Shown: positions 6,962-15,592 of the stretch, piece after piece
Position numbering within the stretch: position 1 is the stretch's first letter
Layout of the letters: every line of letters starts with the position of its first letter
Program-made: the position numbers and the translations under genes
Assembly (NCBI GenBank): GCA_910585075.1
Contig: CAJUED010000013.1
Span: 1 to 64,000, forward strand
DNA from: an uncultured Lachnospiraceae bacterium
GTDB taxonomy: Bacteria > Bacillota > Clostridia > Lachnospirales > Lachnospiraceae
Direction of reading: 5' to 3'
DNA: 64,000 nt
The notes under the pieces: generated by a model
Databases searched by the model: none
Told to the model about the DNA's origin: nothing
The model's input: only the letters and a program-made list of their open reading frames with translations

Positions 6962-9865
6962 TTAATCGGTGCGGGCCGTGCTGCCGGTGAGCTGGGATGC
7001 GGTACCGGTGATAATTTCCTCCTCGTCCGCCAAATCAAAATAATACCGAAGAACTTCTTTGGTGGTCCGGGCAGCATAGCTGGAAGTATAGCCGTAGGCA
7101 ATTCTTGTGGCTATGGCAATTTCCGGATCATCATAGGGGGCGTAGCAGACAAACAATGCATGGTTCGCCCTGTTTTTATTTTCCTCGGCCGTACCGGTTT
7201 TACCGGCTACCGGAATGGGCATGTCCTTATAATAAGCATTGTTTTCTATTACCTGGCGCATACCCTGATGGATGGCGTCCCAGTAAGCCGGCTCCATGTC
7301 AATGGTATTTCTCACTTCCGCATTGTTATCCTGGGTAAGCGTACCGCTGTGGTCCGTTATCCTGTCAACCAATGTGAGGTTATAGCAGGTTCCGTTGTTG
7401 GCTACGGTGGTTACATATCTTGCAAGCCCTACTGTGGAATAGTTGTTGTTATCCTGTCCGATTGCGGCACGGACCGCATCGTCCGTAGCCAGCTGGGGAG
7501 CAGTCTCCTCTATTTCAATCCCGGATGTTTCCGTAAGCCCGTACATATCCGCATAGGTTTCCAGTTTACCCAGCGCTTTTTCCGAAGAATAGGTATCTCC
7601 CGTAAGACCCAGGCGGTAAGCCAGCTCATAGAAAAACAGGTTACAGGAGTGCCGGATGCCGCCGGTTACATTTAAATTGCCATGGCTGCCTCTCGGATAA
7701 ATCCAACAGGTGGGCGGCGGCGCAATTTTATCAAAAATTCCGGTACAGGTAAAAGTGGTAAAGGGAGTGATCGTCCCTTCCATAAGACCGGCCGTGGAGG
7801 AAACCATCTTAAAAGTGGAACCGGGGGCGGTCATCTGTCTTGTGGCATAATTGATAAGCGGCGTTGACAAATCATTCAGCAGCTGAGAATAATATTCGGC
7901 GTTGACGCCGTTGGCCATCTTATTGTTGTCGTATCCCGGATAGGATACCAGGGCAAGCACATCCCCTGTCTTCACATCCGTGATAACCATGGAAGCCGAA
8001 TGGGGATCAAGGGCCAGCTGGGCGGGGGTAATGTCCAGATTCTGGATACGGTTCATCATAAAATTGTAGGCGCTCTCCGCTCCCCTCTCAAACTGTTCCT
8101 GCTCCTCAGGGGGAATCTCCACCAGCTCCTGCTCCAATAAAATTTTACAAATCTGGGTGCCGGATATTACGTCATTTTTTATCATGAAACGATAGATCCT
8201 TTTGGTAAAATCCAGATCATCTTCTAGCTGTTCGAAAATATAATCCACGATTCCGGCATATATTTTTTCCGAGTCGGAGTACTGACTTCCCAGCTCAAGC
8301 CTGGTCACATCGATCCAGTTCATGGCGATACAGTAATTTAAATACTCGTTTAAGCTGATAACTTCGTCAACGGTCCAGGCAATATAGGTCTCATCCTCCG
8401 CGTCCACCCGTTCACGGACAATGATTCCGTTGTCATAGAGCATTTCCGCAATGTAGCTTTCATAAATCTGATATTCCATGGGGAGCTGGTCATAAGCCGT
8501 AAGGGTTTCCGTCAGCTCCGTGCGAAGGTTTGCAAATACACCGGCCTTTCGCTCCAGATAGCTGTTATAAACCGCTTTTTCGTTTTCCCCTGCATCCCTT
8601 TCGGTGAAATGCTCCGTATTTATCACATTATTGTTGATCAGTGCAAAATAAACATCATAGATGGGAATTTTGATATTACTGCTGCTTACGTCATTTGTGT
8701 TAAATTCCTTGGCGTTTATAATGTTGGTGTAAAGGATGCTGGCCAGCTTTTCCTCCAAAATTCTGTAAGCGGCAATCTGTAAATCATGATCCAGGGTAAG
8801 GTACACATTATTGCCTGCAACAGGCTCCACATAATCGGTGGTTTCAATCACCTTTCCCATGCTGTTTACAAAAATCACCCGGCTGCCTTTTATTCCCTGT
8901 AATTCGGATTCCATGGATTTTTCAATCCCCAGCTTTCCTACCGTATCGTTTAAATCGTAGGAATTTTCTCCGTTTTCTTCCTGCAGGGCGGTCAGTTCGT
9001 CCTGAGAAACCTTGCCCGTATATCCAAGAATGTGGGAAAAATAAATACTGTCCACATACTTGCGGATGGTATCCTCCATGATGGAAACCCCTTCAAGTTC
9101 CATGGAATTTTCCATAACAACCGCAACAGTCTCCTCGCTGACGTCGGTTGCAACCGTGGTGGGGATAAATTTCTGGTAACTGTTGTTGTTCATGTCATAA
9201 CGGATGGTAAGAATTTTTAATATCTCGTCTTTTGTATAGCCGTTCCCGGGTACAAAAGTATCTTTGTCATCATCCTCCGTATAATTTCCAATCCGGAACC
9301 TGTCCCAGCCGCAGAGATAATCTATCACTTCCTGGGCTGTGGCGGTACGCTCCTTTTCCTCCAAATCCTCAATGGTAAGGCGTCCGTACACATCCGCCAG
9401 GAAACGATAAAGCTGGGTTCCCTCAACGGTAAACATGTAGCGTCCGTTTTTGTCCAGCACAACCTTAAAATCGCTCACGATGGAATCTCCGTTGCCTTCT
9501 ATGATACCGATTAACCGGTAAATGGTATTATTCAAATTTAAATTTTTAAATCTTCCGCTTTCGTAGACATCCTCTATGATAACAGAATGGGCCAGCTCAT
9601 TGTAAGCAAGGAGCTTACCGTTTCTGTCGTAAATACAGCCCCGGCTTCCCTTGATGGTCTGTTCCCGCATAATCCGCATCTGAAAAGAATCCAGATATTC
9701 TTCCCCGTGTACAATCTGCAGGTCAAAAATTCTGTTGATAATGACAACGCTGATTCCCACAAGAACAATCATCAGAACAAACACTCTGGATGTTACCATA
9801 TTGATAAAATTTTCTTTCAGATTTTCAAACAAACTTCCGCGCGCTCCTTTCTTCTGACTCCTCAA
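6962..9865 (-). CDS. mrdA: Penicillin-binding protein 2-type D,D-transpeptidase with a large insertion
   Basis: A 967-residue class B penicillin-binding protein, the transpeptidase partner of RodA in side-wall synthesis. One N-terminal membrane segment (about residues 23-45) is followed by the dimerisation domain (EYLDSFQMRIMREQTIKGSRG). The transpeptidase motifs are PGSTFKM (SxxK, ~680), SCN (~740) and KTGTA (~890). Between LTLDHDLQIAAYRILE (~360) and the start of the catalytic domain (~620) lies an extra, acidic, predicted helical stretch of roughly 230 residues. This makes it clearly longer than typical PBP2 (~600-720). Its start overlaps the end of mreD by 41 bases. Confidence 0.93.
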   Translation of the reverse strand: MRSQKKGARGSLFENLKENFINMVTSRVFVLMIVLVGISVVIINRIFDLQIVHGEEYLDSFQMRIMREQTIKGSRGCIYDRNGKLLAYNELAHSVIIEDVYESGRFKNLNLNNTIYRLIGIIEGNGDSIVSDFKVVLDKNGRYMFTVEGTQLYRFLADVYGRLTIEDLEEKERTATAQEVIDYLCGWDRFRIGNYTEDDDKDTFVPGNGYTKDEILKILTIRYDMNNNSYQKFIPTTVATDVSEETVAVVMENSMELEGVSIMEDTIRKYVDSIYFSHILGYTGKVSQDELTALQEENGENSYDLNDTVGKLGIEKSMESELQGIKGSRVIFVNSMGKVIETTDYVEPVAGNNVYLTLDHDLQIAAYRILEEKLASILYTNIINAKEFNTNDVSSSNIKIPIYDVYFALINNNVINTEHFTERDAGENEKAVYNSYLERKAGVFANLRTELTETLTAYDQLPMEYQIYESYIAEMLYDNGIIVRERVDAEDETYIAWTVDEVISLNEYLNYCIAMNWIDVTRLELGSQYSDSEKIYAGIVDYIFEQLEDDLDFTKRIYRFMIKNDVISGTQICKILLEQELVEIPPEEQEQFERGAESAYNFMMNRIQNLDITPAQLALDPHSASMVITDVKTGDVLALVSYPGYDNNKMANGVNAEYYSQLLNDLSTPLINYATRQMTAPGSTFKMVSSTAGLMEGTITPFTTFTCTGIFDKIAPPPTCWIYPRGSHGNLNVTGGIRHSCNLFFYELAYRLGLTGDTYSSEKALGKLETYADMYGLTETSGIEIEETAPQLATDDAVRAAIGQDNNNYSTVGLARYVTTVANNGTCYNLTLVDRITDHSGTLTQDNNAEVRNTIDMEPAYWDAIHQGMRQVIENNAYYKDMPIPVAGKTGTAEENKNRANHALFVCYAPYDDPEIAIATRIAYGYTSSYAARTTKEVLRYYFDLADEEEIITGTASQLTGSTARTD

Positions 9866-10343
9866 GTTTTTTGTTTATCCACAAAACAAGAGGATACAAA
9901 AGTAAAGTGATTAATATTGTATAGACAACCTCAGGCAGTATAACATGAAGGAAATAATACCTGATGTGAAAACGCCCCCGCAGTAAAAACAGGGTAACAT
10001 AATAGGAAAAACCATAGACCAAATCGCTTACCAGAATAAGTGCAAGAGGGAGTTTAATGTCCTCCGGGAAAAAAATGCGGTTGAATTTTCCGTTTGCATA
10101 ACCTATGTACATATAAATCATGGCGTTTAGTCCAAGCACATTTCCAAAAAAGATGTCCGCTAAAAAGCCACAGAAAAATCCTATGATAAGGCCGGTACGC
10201 TCTCCACGCATAAAGCCGAAGGAAGCGGTAAGGACAATCATCAGGTTCGGAACGATTCCGCCCGGGGCAATTCCCTTAAAGACTGTGGTCTGGAGCAGAA
10301 AACATATGATGATTAAAAGTACGGATACAATGAATCGCTTCAC
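9825..10343 (-). CDS. mreD: Rod shape-determining protein MreD
   Basis: A 172-residue integral membrane protein of the elongation machinery. It has five or so hydrophobic segments; FLLQTTVFKGIAPGGIVPNLMIVLTASFGFMRGERTGLIIGFFCGF (read across positions 18-63) is typical of MreD. It links MreC and MreB to the RodA-PBP2 polymerase. It lies 11 bases after mreC and overlaps mrdA at its end. Confidence 0.9.
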   Translation of the reverse strand: MKRFIVSVLLIIICFLLQTTVFKGIAPGGIVPNLMIVLTASFGFMRGERTGLIIGFFCGFLADIFFGNVLGLNAMIYMYIGYANGKFNRIFFPEDIKLPLALILVSDLVYGFSYYVTLFLLRGRFHIRYYFLHVILPEVVYTILITLLLYPLVLWINKKLEESEERSARKFV

Positions 10344-10354
10344 GAAAACCTCCT

Positions 10355-11224
10355 TTAATTATCCACCGTCTGTTTCAGCTGTGTAATGATTAAAACCTCC
10401 TCCAAATGCTCAAAATCAACTGCCGGAATGATCAGTCCTGATTTGGTCAGATTGTTGGAATCCATGTTGATGGTTGATATATATCCAATCAATATTCCGG
10501 GCAGATATTTGTCGCTGATATTGGAGGTGACAATCTTATCCCCCTCCACAACTCTGTCGGCGCTGTCTATAAGCTTTTCAAAGCTGATAACCCCATCCGC
10601 ATAAAGCTCCAAATCGCCGCATACCACCAGGTTTTCCGAGGTGGAAAGCACCATGCCGCTGGTGTTGGAGTTGTCGTCTATAATGGACATAACCTTTGCC
10701 CAGTTTGGCCCCACATCCACAATACGGCCCACAAGGCCGCTGCCCGCCATCACATTCATATCAATTTGAAGGCCGTCCTCGGAGCCCTTATTGATGACAA
10801 AGGAATGAAACCAGTTTCCCGAATCCCTGGCAATGATACGGGCCCCGATTTTATGATACTCGTCATACTGAGCATCCAGTTCATAGAGCTCCCGCAGATT
10901 TGTGAGCTCATACCGATCCTGTTGAAGGCGGATGTTTTCCATGGTCAGTTCATCCACCTGAGCCTTTAACTCCTCATTTTCCTGAAGCAGGGAACGGATT
11001 TGCACCAGTTCCTCCGAACGGGTGGACAGCCAGCTCCCGGCCTTGCTGATACCCTCCTGCAAGGGTACGATGACAGAGCCTCCCACAGCACTGATGGGCG
11101 CGCTTAAAAAATTGGTATTAAATGTTATCACAATCAAACCCGTACATAATAATGTTAAAATAAAAAGGAGATATTTACCGGGTAATGTAAACTTTTCTCC
11201 TTTTTTCTTTAAGATCGGACTCAT
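10355..11224 (-). CDS. mreC: Rod shape-determining protein MreC
   Basis: A 289-residue bitopic protein: a short cytoplasmic tail, one membrane segment (about 18-37), a coiled coil (about 70-105, EELVQIRSLLQENEELKAQV) and the extracellular MreC beta domain (GARIIARDSGNWFHSFVINKG; MNVMAGSGLVGRIVDVGPNW). It is thought to switch on the PBP2-RodA complex. The ATG overlaps the stop of mreB by four bases (ATGA type), so the two are translationally coupled. Confidence 0.93.
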   Translation of the reverse strand: MSPILKKKGEKFTLPGKYLLFILTLLCTGLIVITFNTNFLSAPISAVGGSVIVPLQEGISKAGSWLSTRSEELVQIRSLLQENEELKAQVDELTMENIRLQQDRYELTNLRELYELDAQYDEYHKIGARIIARDSGNWFHSFVINKGSEDGLQIDMNVMAGSGLVGRIVDVGPNWAKVMSIIDDNSNTSGMVLSTSENLVVCGDLELYADGVISFEKLIDSADRVVEGDKIVTSNISDKYLPGILIGYISTINMDSNNLTKSGLIIPAVDFEHLEEVLIITQLKQTVDN

Positions 11225-12231
11225 TTGCTCATTCCTTCAATTGCATAGGCAACCGATTTGTAATTGTCATCCTTGATAATCTTGGAAAGCCCAAGCGCTA
11301 CGCTTGTTACCGGATTTTCGGAGCGGTTTACGTTAAGCCCCGTTCCCTTTTGAATTAACTCTGCAAGATTGTTTACCTGTGAAGCCCCGCCGGTGAGATA
11401 AATGCCGTGACGGTAAATATCCGCCGCAAGTTCAGGTGGAGTCCTCTCCAAAATCACTTTTATATTATCAATAATCGTATAGAAATGCTCAATCAGTGAC
11501 TCATTAATCAGCTGGGTGGGAAGTTCCCGCTCCACAGGGAGTCCTGTGACGATATCCCGTCCGTAAACCACAGCGCCTTTTCCCGCTTTTTCAAGGTCGG
11601 TTAAGGACATCTTTACATTTTCCGCAGTCTTACCTCCGATGATAAGGCTGAATTCCCGGCGTACGGCCGCACGGACCGCATCGTCAAACTTCTGCCCGCC
11701 CACTTTGATCAGACGGCTCAGCACAATTCCGCCCAGAGAAAGGATGGAGATTTCCGTTGTGTCAAAGCCCACATTTACAATGAGCACGCCCTGGGCGTTC
11801 TTTACGTCAATATCAAGGCCAAGGCCGTCGGCGACCGCCTTTTCCACCACCAGGATCTTTCTTGCTTTTACCCCTGCGTCTCTGATAAGGTCATAAAAAG
11901 CCCTCTTTTCCACCTCGGTAACATCTGTTGGAACGGCAATATAGTAATCGCCGGATTTCAGATTGCTTTTGGACAAATCATTGATGAAATATTTGACCAG
12001 AAGCTCCATATTTTTGATATCCGCAATGACTCCGTTAGAGAGCGGATAGGAAATATGGATGTTTCCGGGAGCCTTTTCATACATCTCAAAGGCTGAATCC
12101 CCATAAGCAAACAAGGTATTCTTGTTTTCAATGGCAATCATGTTTTTTTCAACTAAAATTGTGTCATCGGAACGGCTGTAAATTTTTATGTTGCTGGTTC
12201 CCAGGTCAATACCATATACATTGCTTGACAA
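11221..12231 (-). CDS. mreB: Actin-like rod shape protein MreB
   Basis: A 336-residue bacterial actin that organises side-wall synthesis. The phosphate-1 loop is IDLGTSNIKIY, the connect-1/phosphate-2 region is GVLIVNVGFDTTEISIL, and the adenosine motif is GIYLTGGASQVNNLAELI. Mbl or another paralogue cannot be excluded, but the position directly before mreC favours mreB. It follows radC by 15 bases. Confidence 0.93.
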   Translation of the reverse strand: MSSNVYGIDLGTSNIKIYSRSDDTILVEKNMIAIENKNTLFAYGDSAFEMYEKAPGNIHISYPLSNGVIADIKNMELLVKYFINDLSKSNLKSGDYYIAVPTDVTEVEKRAFYDLIRDAGVKARKILVVEKAVADGLGLDIDVKNAQGVLIVNVGFDTTEISILSLGGIVLSRLIKVGGQKFDDAVRAAVRREFSLIIGGKTAENVKMSLTDLEKAGKGAVVYGRDIVTGLPVERELPTQLINESLIEHFYTIIDNIKVILERTPPELAADIYRHGIYLTGGASQVNNLAELIQKGTGLNVNRSENPVTSVALGLSKIIKDDNYKSVAYAIEGMSK

Positions 12232-12246
12232 AGTTAATACCCCTTT

Positions 12247-12930
12247 CTATAATAAATCATTTTCCTTCATGCTGATGTAACAGTTGTCCCCAAGTATTAT
12301 GTGGTCAATAAGGGGGATGTCCATCAGCTCTCCGGCTTCTTTTATCTTTCGAGTGACGACGATATCCTGGCTGCTGGGTTTCGGGTCTCCGCTGGGGTGA
12401 TTGTGCAGAAGCATTAAGTTGCTTGCTCTGCATTTTAATGCCTCCACGAAAACCTCCCGTGCAGACAAAAGCGAAGCCCTGACAGTGCCAAGGGATACCA
12501 TATATTCTTCAATTAATTTTAACTTATTATCCAATAACAATAGCAGAATAATTTCCTTTTCCTGATGACGCATTCGCTCCATGTAATAATCTGCCACTGT
12601 TTCCGGCATACCAAAATGCAGCGTCTGATGCGCCCGCTCCTGCGCCATCCGCATGGCCAGCTCGCAGAGGCATTTGATTTTAACAGCCTTCACCTCTCCG
12701 ATACCGGGGATTTCCATAAGCTGCTGCAGGGTCAAATGATGGATACCGTTCAGTTTCCCCTCAGCCCCTCCGGTAAGGGTAAGGACCTTCTGTGCCAGTT
12801 CAAGGGCGGAGCAATTTTGAGTGCCTGTCCTTAAAATGATTGCGAGAAGTTCTGTCTCCGAAAGTGCCCCGGCGCCAAGCCTTAAAAACTTTTCGTAGGG
12901 AAGTTCCGCTTTGTTTGTGTCTGTTACCAT
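12247..12930 (-). CDS. radC: RadC-family JAB/MPN domain protein
   Basis: A 227-residue protein with an N-terminal helix-hairpin-helix region (LMEIPGIGEVKAVKIKCLCELAMR) and a C-terminal JAMM metalloprotease-like domain. The zinc motif HNHPSGDPKPSSQD and its partner Glu in EVFVEAL are intact. The name reflects an old repair link that has been withdrawn; the biochemical role is unsettled. The start at ATG 12930 is preferred over TTG 12945 because AAAGGA lies at the right distance from the ATG. In Firmicutes radC commonly precedes mreB, as here. Confidence 0.92.
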   Translation of the reverse strand: MVTDTNKAELPYEKFLRLGAGALSETELLAIILRTGTQNCSALELAQKVLTLTGGAEGKLNGIHHLTLQQLMEIPGIGEVKAVKIKCLCELAMRMAQERAHQTLHFGMPETVADYYMERMRHQEKEIILLLLLDNKLKLIEEYMVSLGTVRASLLSAREVFVEALKCRASNLMLLHNHPSGDPKPSSQDIVVTRKIKEAGELMDIPLIDHIILGDNCYISMKENDLL

Positions 12931-13072
12931 TTTTATCCTTTCCAATCCCTTCTCTCAATTTGGAAATGAAAAGAAAATAATCCGGGTCAGGAAATTTATC
13001 ATCCTATTCCAATGATAACCAACATAATATTAACACAGTTGGAAATTTATGTATACCAATTTCACATATTTT

Positions 13073-14380
13073 TTATAAGTTTCGTTTGTCAAAATCTTTT
13101 ATAATAATTCCTTTTTCCACCAATTTCTGTAAGGTTTTCATAATTCCGAATTTCCCGTGCTGCCAGGTGAGACCGCCCTGAAAGTAGACGGAATAGGGGG
13201 GACGGATGGGGCCGTCAGCGCTCAGTTCAATGGAAGAACCGGATACAAAGGCTCCTGCGGCCATGATGACGGGACTGTCGTATCCCGGCATATCCCAGGG
13301 CTCCGGGGTCACATAGCCGTCCACCGGGGCTGCCTGCTGGATGCCCTGACAAAAGGCGATTACCCCTTCGGGATTTCCGAAGGTTACGGCCTGGATGATG
13401 TCGTATCTGGGCTCTTTTCCGTTTGGCACAACGGAAAATCCAAGGGATTCGTAAACATTGGCTGCAAAGATGGCTGCCTTTAATGCATTTGCGGTAACGG
13501 AAGGGGCTAAAAACAGTCCCTGATAAAAAGGGCCAAGGGCATGAAGGGAAGCCCCCACTTCCCTGCCAAGTCCAGGGGAGGTAAGCCGGCAGGCGGCGTT
13601 TTCAATACACTCTTTCTTTCCGGCAAGATACCCTCCAATAGGAGCAAGGCCTCCGCCGGGATTTTTGATAAGGGACCCAACAACCAAATCGGCCCCAACA
13701 TCAGAGGGCTCCATCTCCTGCGTAAACTCTCCGTAGCAGTTATCCACCATGCAGATAACCTCCGGCTTTATCTTTTTTATGAAAGCAATCAGCTCTCCGA
13801 TACGCTCCACAGATAAGGTGGGTCTTGTCTGGTATCCTTTTGAGCGCTGAATGGTGACCAGTCTGGTCTTTTCGTTTATGGCTTCTTTTATGGCCTCAAA
13901 GTCAAATCCGCCGTCCCCAAGCAAATCCACCTGCCGGTAGCTGATGCCGTACTCTTTTAAAGAACCCCTTGAGGGGCGGATGCCGATAACTTCTTCCAGT
14001 GTATCATAGGGCTTTCCCACCGGAGATAATAGTTCATCCCCCGGCCTTAAATTACTCATAAGTGCAAGGGCAAGGGCGTGGGTACCGCAGGTACTCTGGG
14101 GTCGTACAAGGGCATTCTCCGTATGGAAAATATCCGCGTACACCCTTTCAAGCGTTTCCCGGCCCAAATCGTTGTAACCGTAGCCGGTGGTTCCCAGCAA
14201 ACAGGCCTCACTGACCTTATTTTTCTGCATGGCCTTGATAACCTTCATTTGATTGTATTCGGAAAGAGCGTCAATCTCCGCCCATCTATCCTTTAAGGAA
14301 TCCCATATTTTCTCTCCGTAAGCACAGACCTTCGGGTCAATGCCCATATCCTGATACATCTTTTCCGTTAAAGCTTCCAC
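13073..14380 (-). CDS. Methionine gamma-lyase-family PLP enzyme (aluminium-resistance protein family)
   Basis: A 435-residue fold-type I PLP enzyme of the family annotated as methionine gamma-lyase family or cystathionine beta-lyase-like, aluminium resistance (YnbB group). The PLP-binding features are the STCGTHALALALMSNLRPGDELLSP region, VCMVDNCYGEFTQEMEP (Asp for the pyridine nitrogen) and VVGSLIKNPGGGLAPIGGYLAG (Schiff-base Lys in SLIKN). It begins with GTG at 14380 behind AGGAGG. In Bacillus the same gene also follows the hfq/miaA region, so the position after miaA is conserved. The true substrate is not established. Confidence 0.88.
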   Translation of the reverse strand: MEALTEKMYQDMGIDPKVCAYGEKIWDSLKDRWAEIDALSEYNQMKVIKAMQKNKVSEACLLGTTGYGYNDLGRETLERVYADIFHTENALVRPQSTCGTHALALALMSNLRPGDELLSPVGKPYDTLEEVIGIRPSRGSLKEYGISYRQVDLLGDGGFDFEAIKEAINEKTRLVTIQRSKGYQTRPTLSVERIGELIAFIKKIKPEVICMVDNCYGEFTQEMEPSDVGADLVVGSLIKNPGGGLAPIGGYLAGKKECIENAACRLTSPGLGREVGASLHALGPFYQGLFLAPSVTANALKAAIFAANVYESLGFSVVPNGKEPRYDIIQAVTFGNPEGVIAFCQGIQQAAPVDGYVTPEPWDMPGYDSPVIMAAGAFVSGSSIELSADGPIRPPYSVYFQGGLTWQHGKFGIMKTLQKLVEKGIIIKDFDKRNL

Positions 14381-14464
14381 TTTTTGTAAAACCTCCTGTT
14401 TCGTCTGCTTATATTCCCTGTTTAATGCAACAGGCAGCTTTTTAGCAAAATTTTAATAAGGCAG

Positions 14465-15493
14465 CTATCTCAAGCTGACGTTTGATAATATACCGACATT
14501 ACCACTACTGGCATTTTTTATAATAAAATCAAGTATTTTCTGATTATCCTGTCCAAAGCTATCCCGCTCCACCCAGATAACGTCCCTCTCCCGCCTAAAC
14601 CAGGTAAGCTGCCTTTTGGCGAACCGCCGGGTATCCCGCTTTATCAGATACACAGCCTCCTCGAGAGTGCATGCTCCTTCCAGGTAAGAAAGAATTTCCT
14701 TATAGCCAAGGCCCTGCATGGAAACCAAATTTCTCTGATACCCCATCTCCTTAAGGCTGGCCACCTCCTCAAGGAGTCCTGCCGAAAGCATGGCGTCCAC
14801 CCGCTCGTCAATCCTCTGATACAGCTTTTTTCTGTCATCGTTTAAAACAAAATAGCGGAAATCATAGACCGCTTCCTTCTGCCGTTCCCGTTCATTGTGC
14901 TCCGAAATCCTTGTGCCATTTATCTGATAAAATTCCAGGGCCCGTATCACACGTTTTTGGTTATTGGGATGAATCTCAGCGGCGGCGGCCGGGTCAACCT
15001 CTTTTAATTTTTCGTGCAGATAAGCGCTTCCCTGCCAGGCGGCTTCTCTTTCAAGCCGGGAGCGGATTTCCGTATGATTTTCTTCCTCCGAGAAATCAAT
15101 GTCATATAAAAGCGCCTGAATATAAAATCCGGTTCCCCCAACGACAATGGGAACATGGCCCCTTTCATAAATTTCTTTTACGGCCTCCTTTGCCATCTGC
15201 TGAAACCGATAAACATTAAATTCCTCTTTCGGGTCAAGCACATCAATCAGATGGTGAGGGACTCCCTCCATTTCACTTTTTGAAATTTTGGCGGAACCTA
15301 TATCCATGTATTTATAAATCTGCATGGAATCCGCGGAGATGATCTCCCCGCCAAGCTCCTTTGCAAGGGCAATGGACAAAGCCGTCTTCCCCACCGCAGT
15401 GGGCCCTGTAAGTACAAGAAGGGGGCCCTTCTTGTGATGATGGTTCTTCTTATAAAGGCCGTCATGTCCGGGAAGGTCATCTTTCCGAATCAT
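14465..15493 (-). CDS. miaA: tRNA dimethylallyltransferase MiaA
   Basis: A 342-residue enzyme that adds the dimethylallyl group to A37 of tRNAs reading UNN codons. The P-loop GPTAVGKTALSIALA, the catalytic Asp in ISADSMQIYKYMDIGSAK, the HHLIDVLDPKEEFNVYRF segment and VVGGTGFYIQALLYDIDF are all present. RFAKRQLTWFRRE lies near the C-terminus. Its product is the substrate of MiaB, encoded upstream in the same run of genes. The 99-base gap to mutL holds two tandem palindromic repeats. Confidence 0.95.
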   Translation of the reverse strand: MIRKDDLPGHDGLYKKNHHHKKGPLLVLTGPTAVGKTALSIALAKELGGEIISADSMQIYKYMDIGSAKISKSEMEGVPHHLIDVLDPKEEFNVYRFQQMAKEAVKEIYERGHVPIVVGGTGFYIQALLYDIDFSEEENHTEIRSRLEREAAWQGSAYLHEKLKEVDPAAAAEIHPNNQKRVIRALEFYQINGTRISEHNERERQKEAVYDFRYFVLNDDRKKLYQRIDERVDAMLSAGLLEEVASLKEMGYQRNLVSMQGLGYKEILSYLEGACTLEEAVYLIKRDTRRFAKRQLTWFRRERDVIWVERDSFGQDNQKILDFIIKNASSGNVGILSNVSLR

Positions 15494-15513
15494 TCTTCAT
15501 CCTCCCTGAATAA

Positions 15514-15587
15514 TACAATAAGCTATCTCGCTTTGCGCGATGGCATTTGATACAATAAGCTGTCTCGCAAAACGCGACAGCGTTTGA
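15514..15587 (+). repeat. Two tandem copies of a ~37-bp palindromic repeat
   Basis: Copy A is 15514-15550 and copy B is 15551-15587. Both begin TACAATAAGCT and end TTTGA, and each folds into a hairpin (in B, GCTGTCTCGC pairs with GCGACAGC). The same unit is found in single copies at four other places in the window, in the opposite orientation. It lies between mutL and miaA. Confidence 0.75.
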
Positions 15588-15592
15588 TACAA

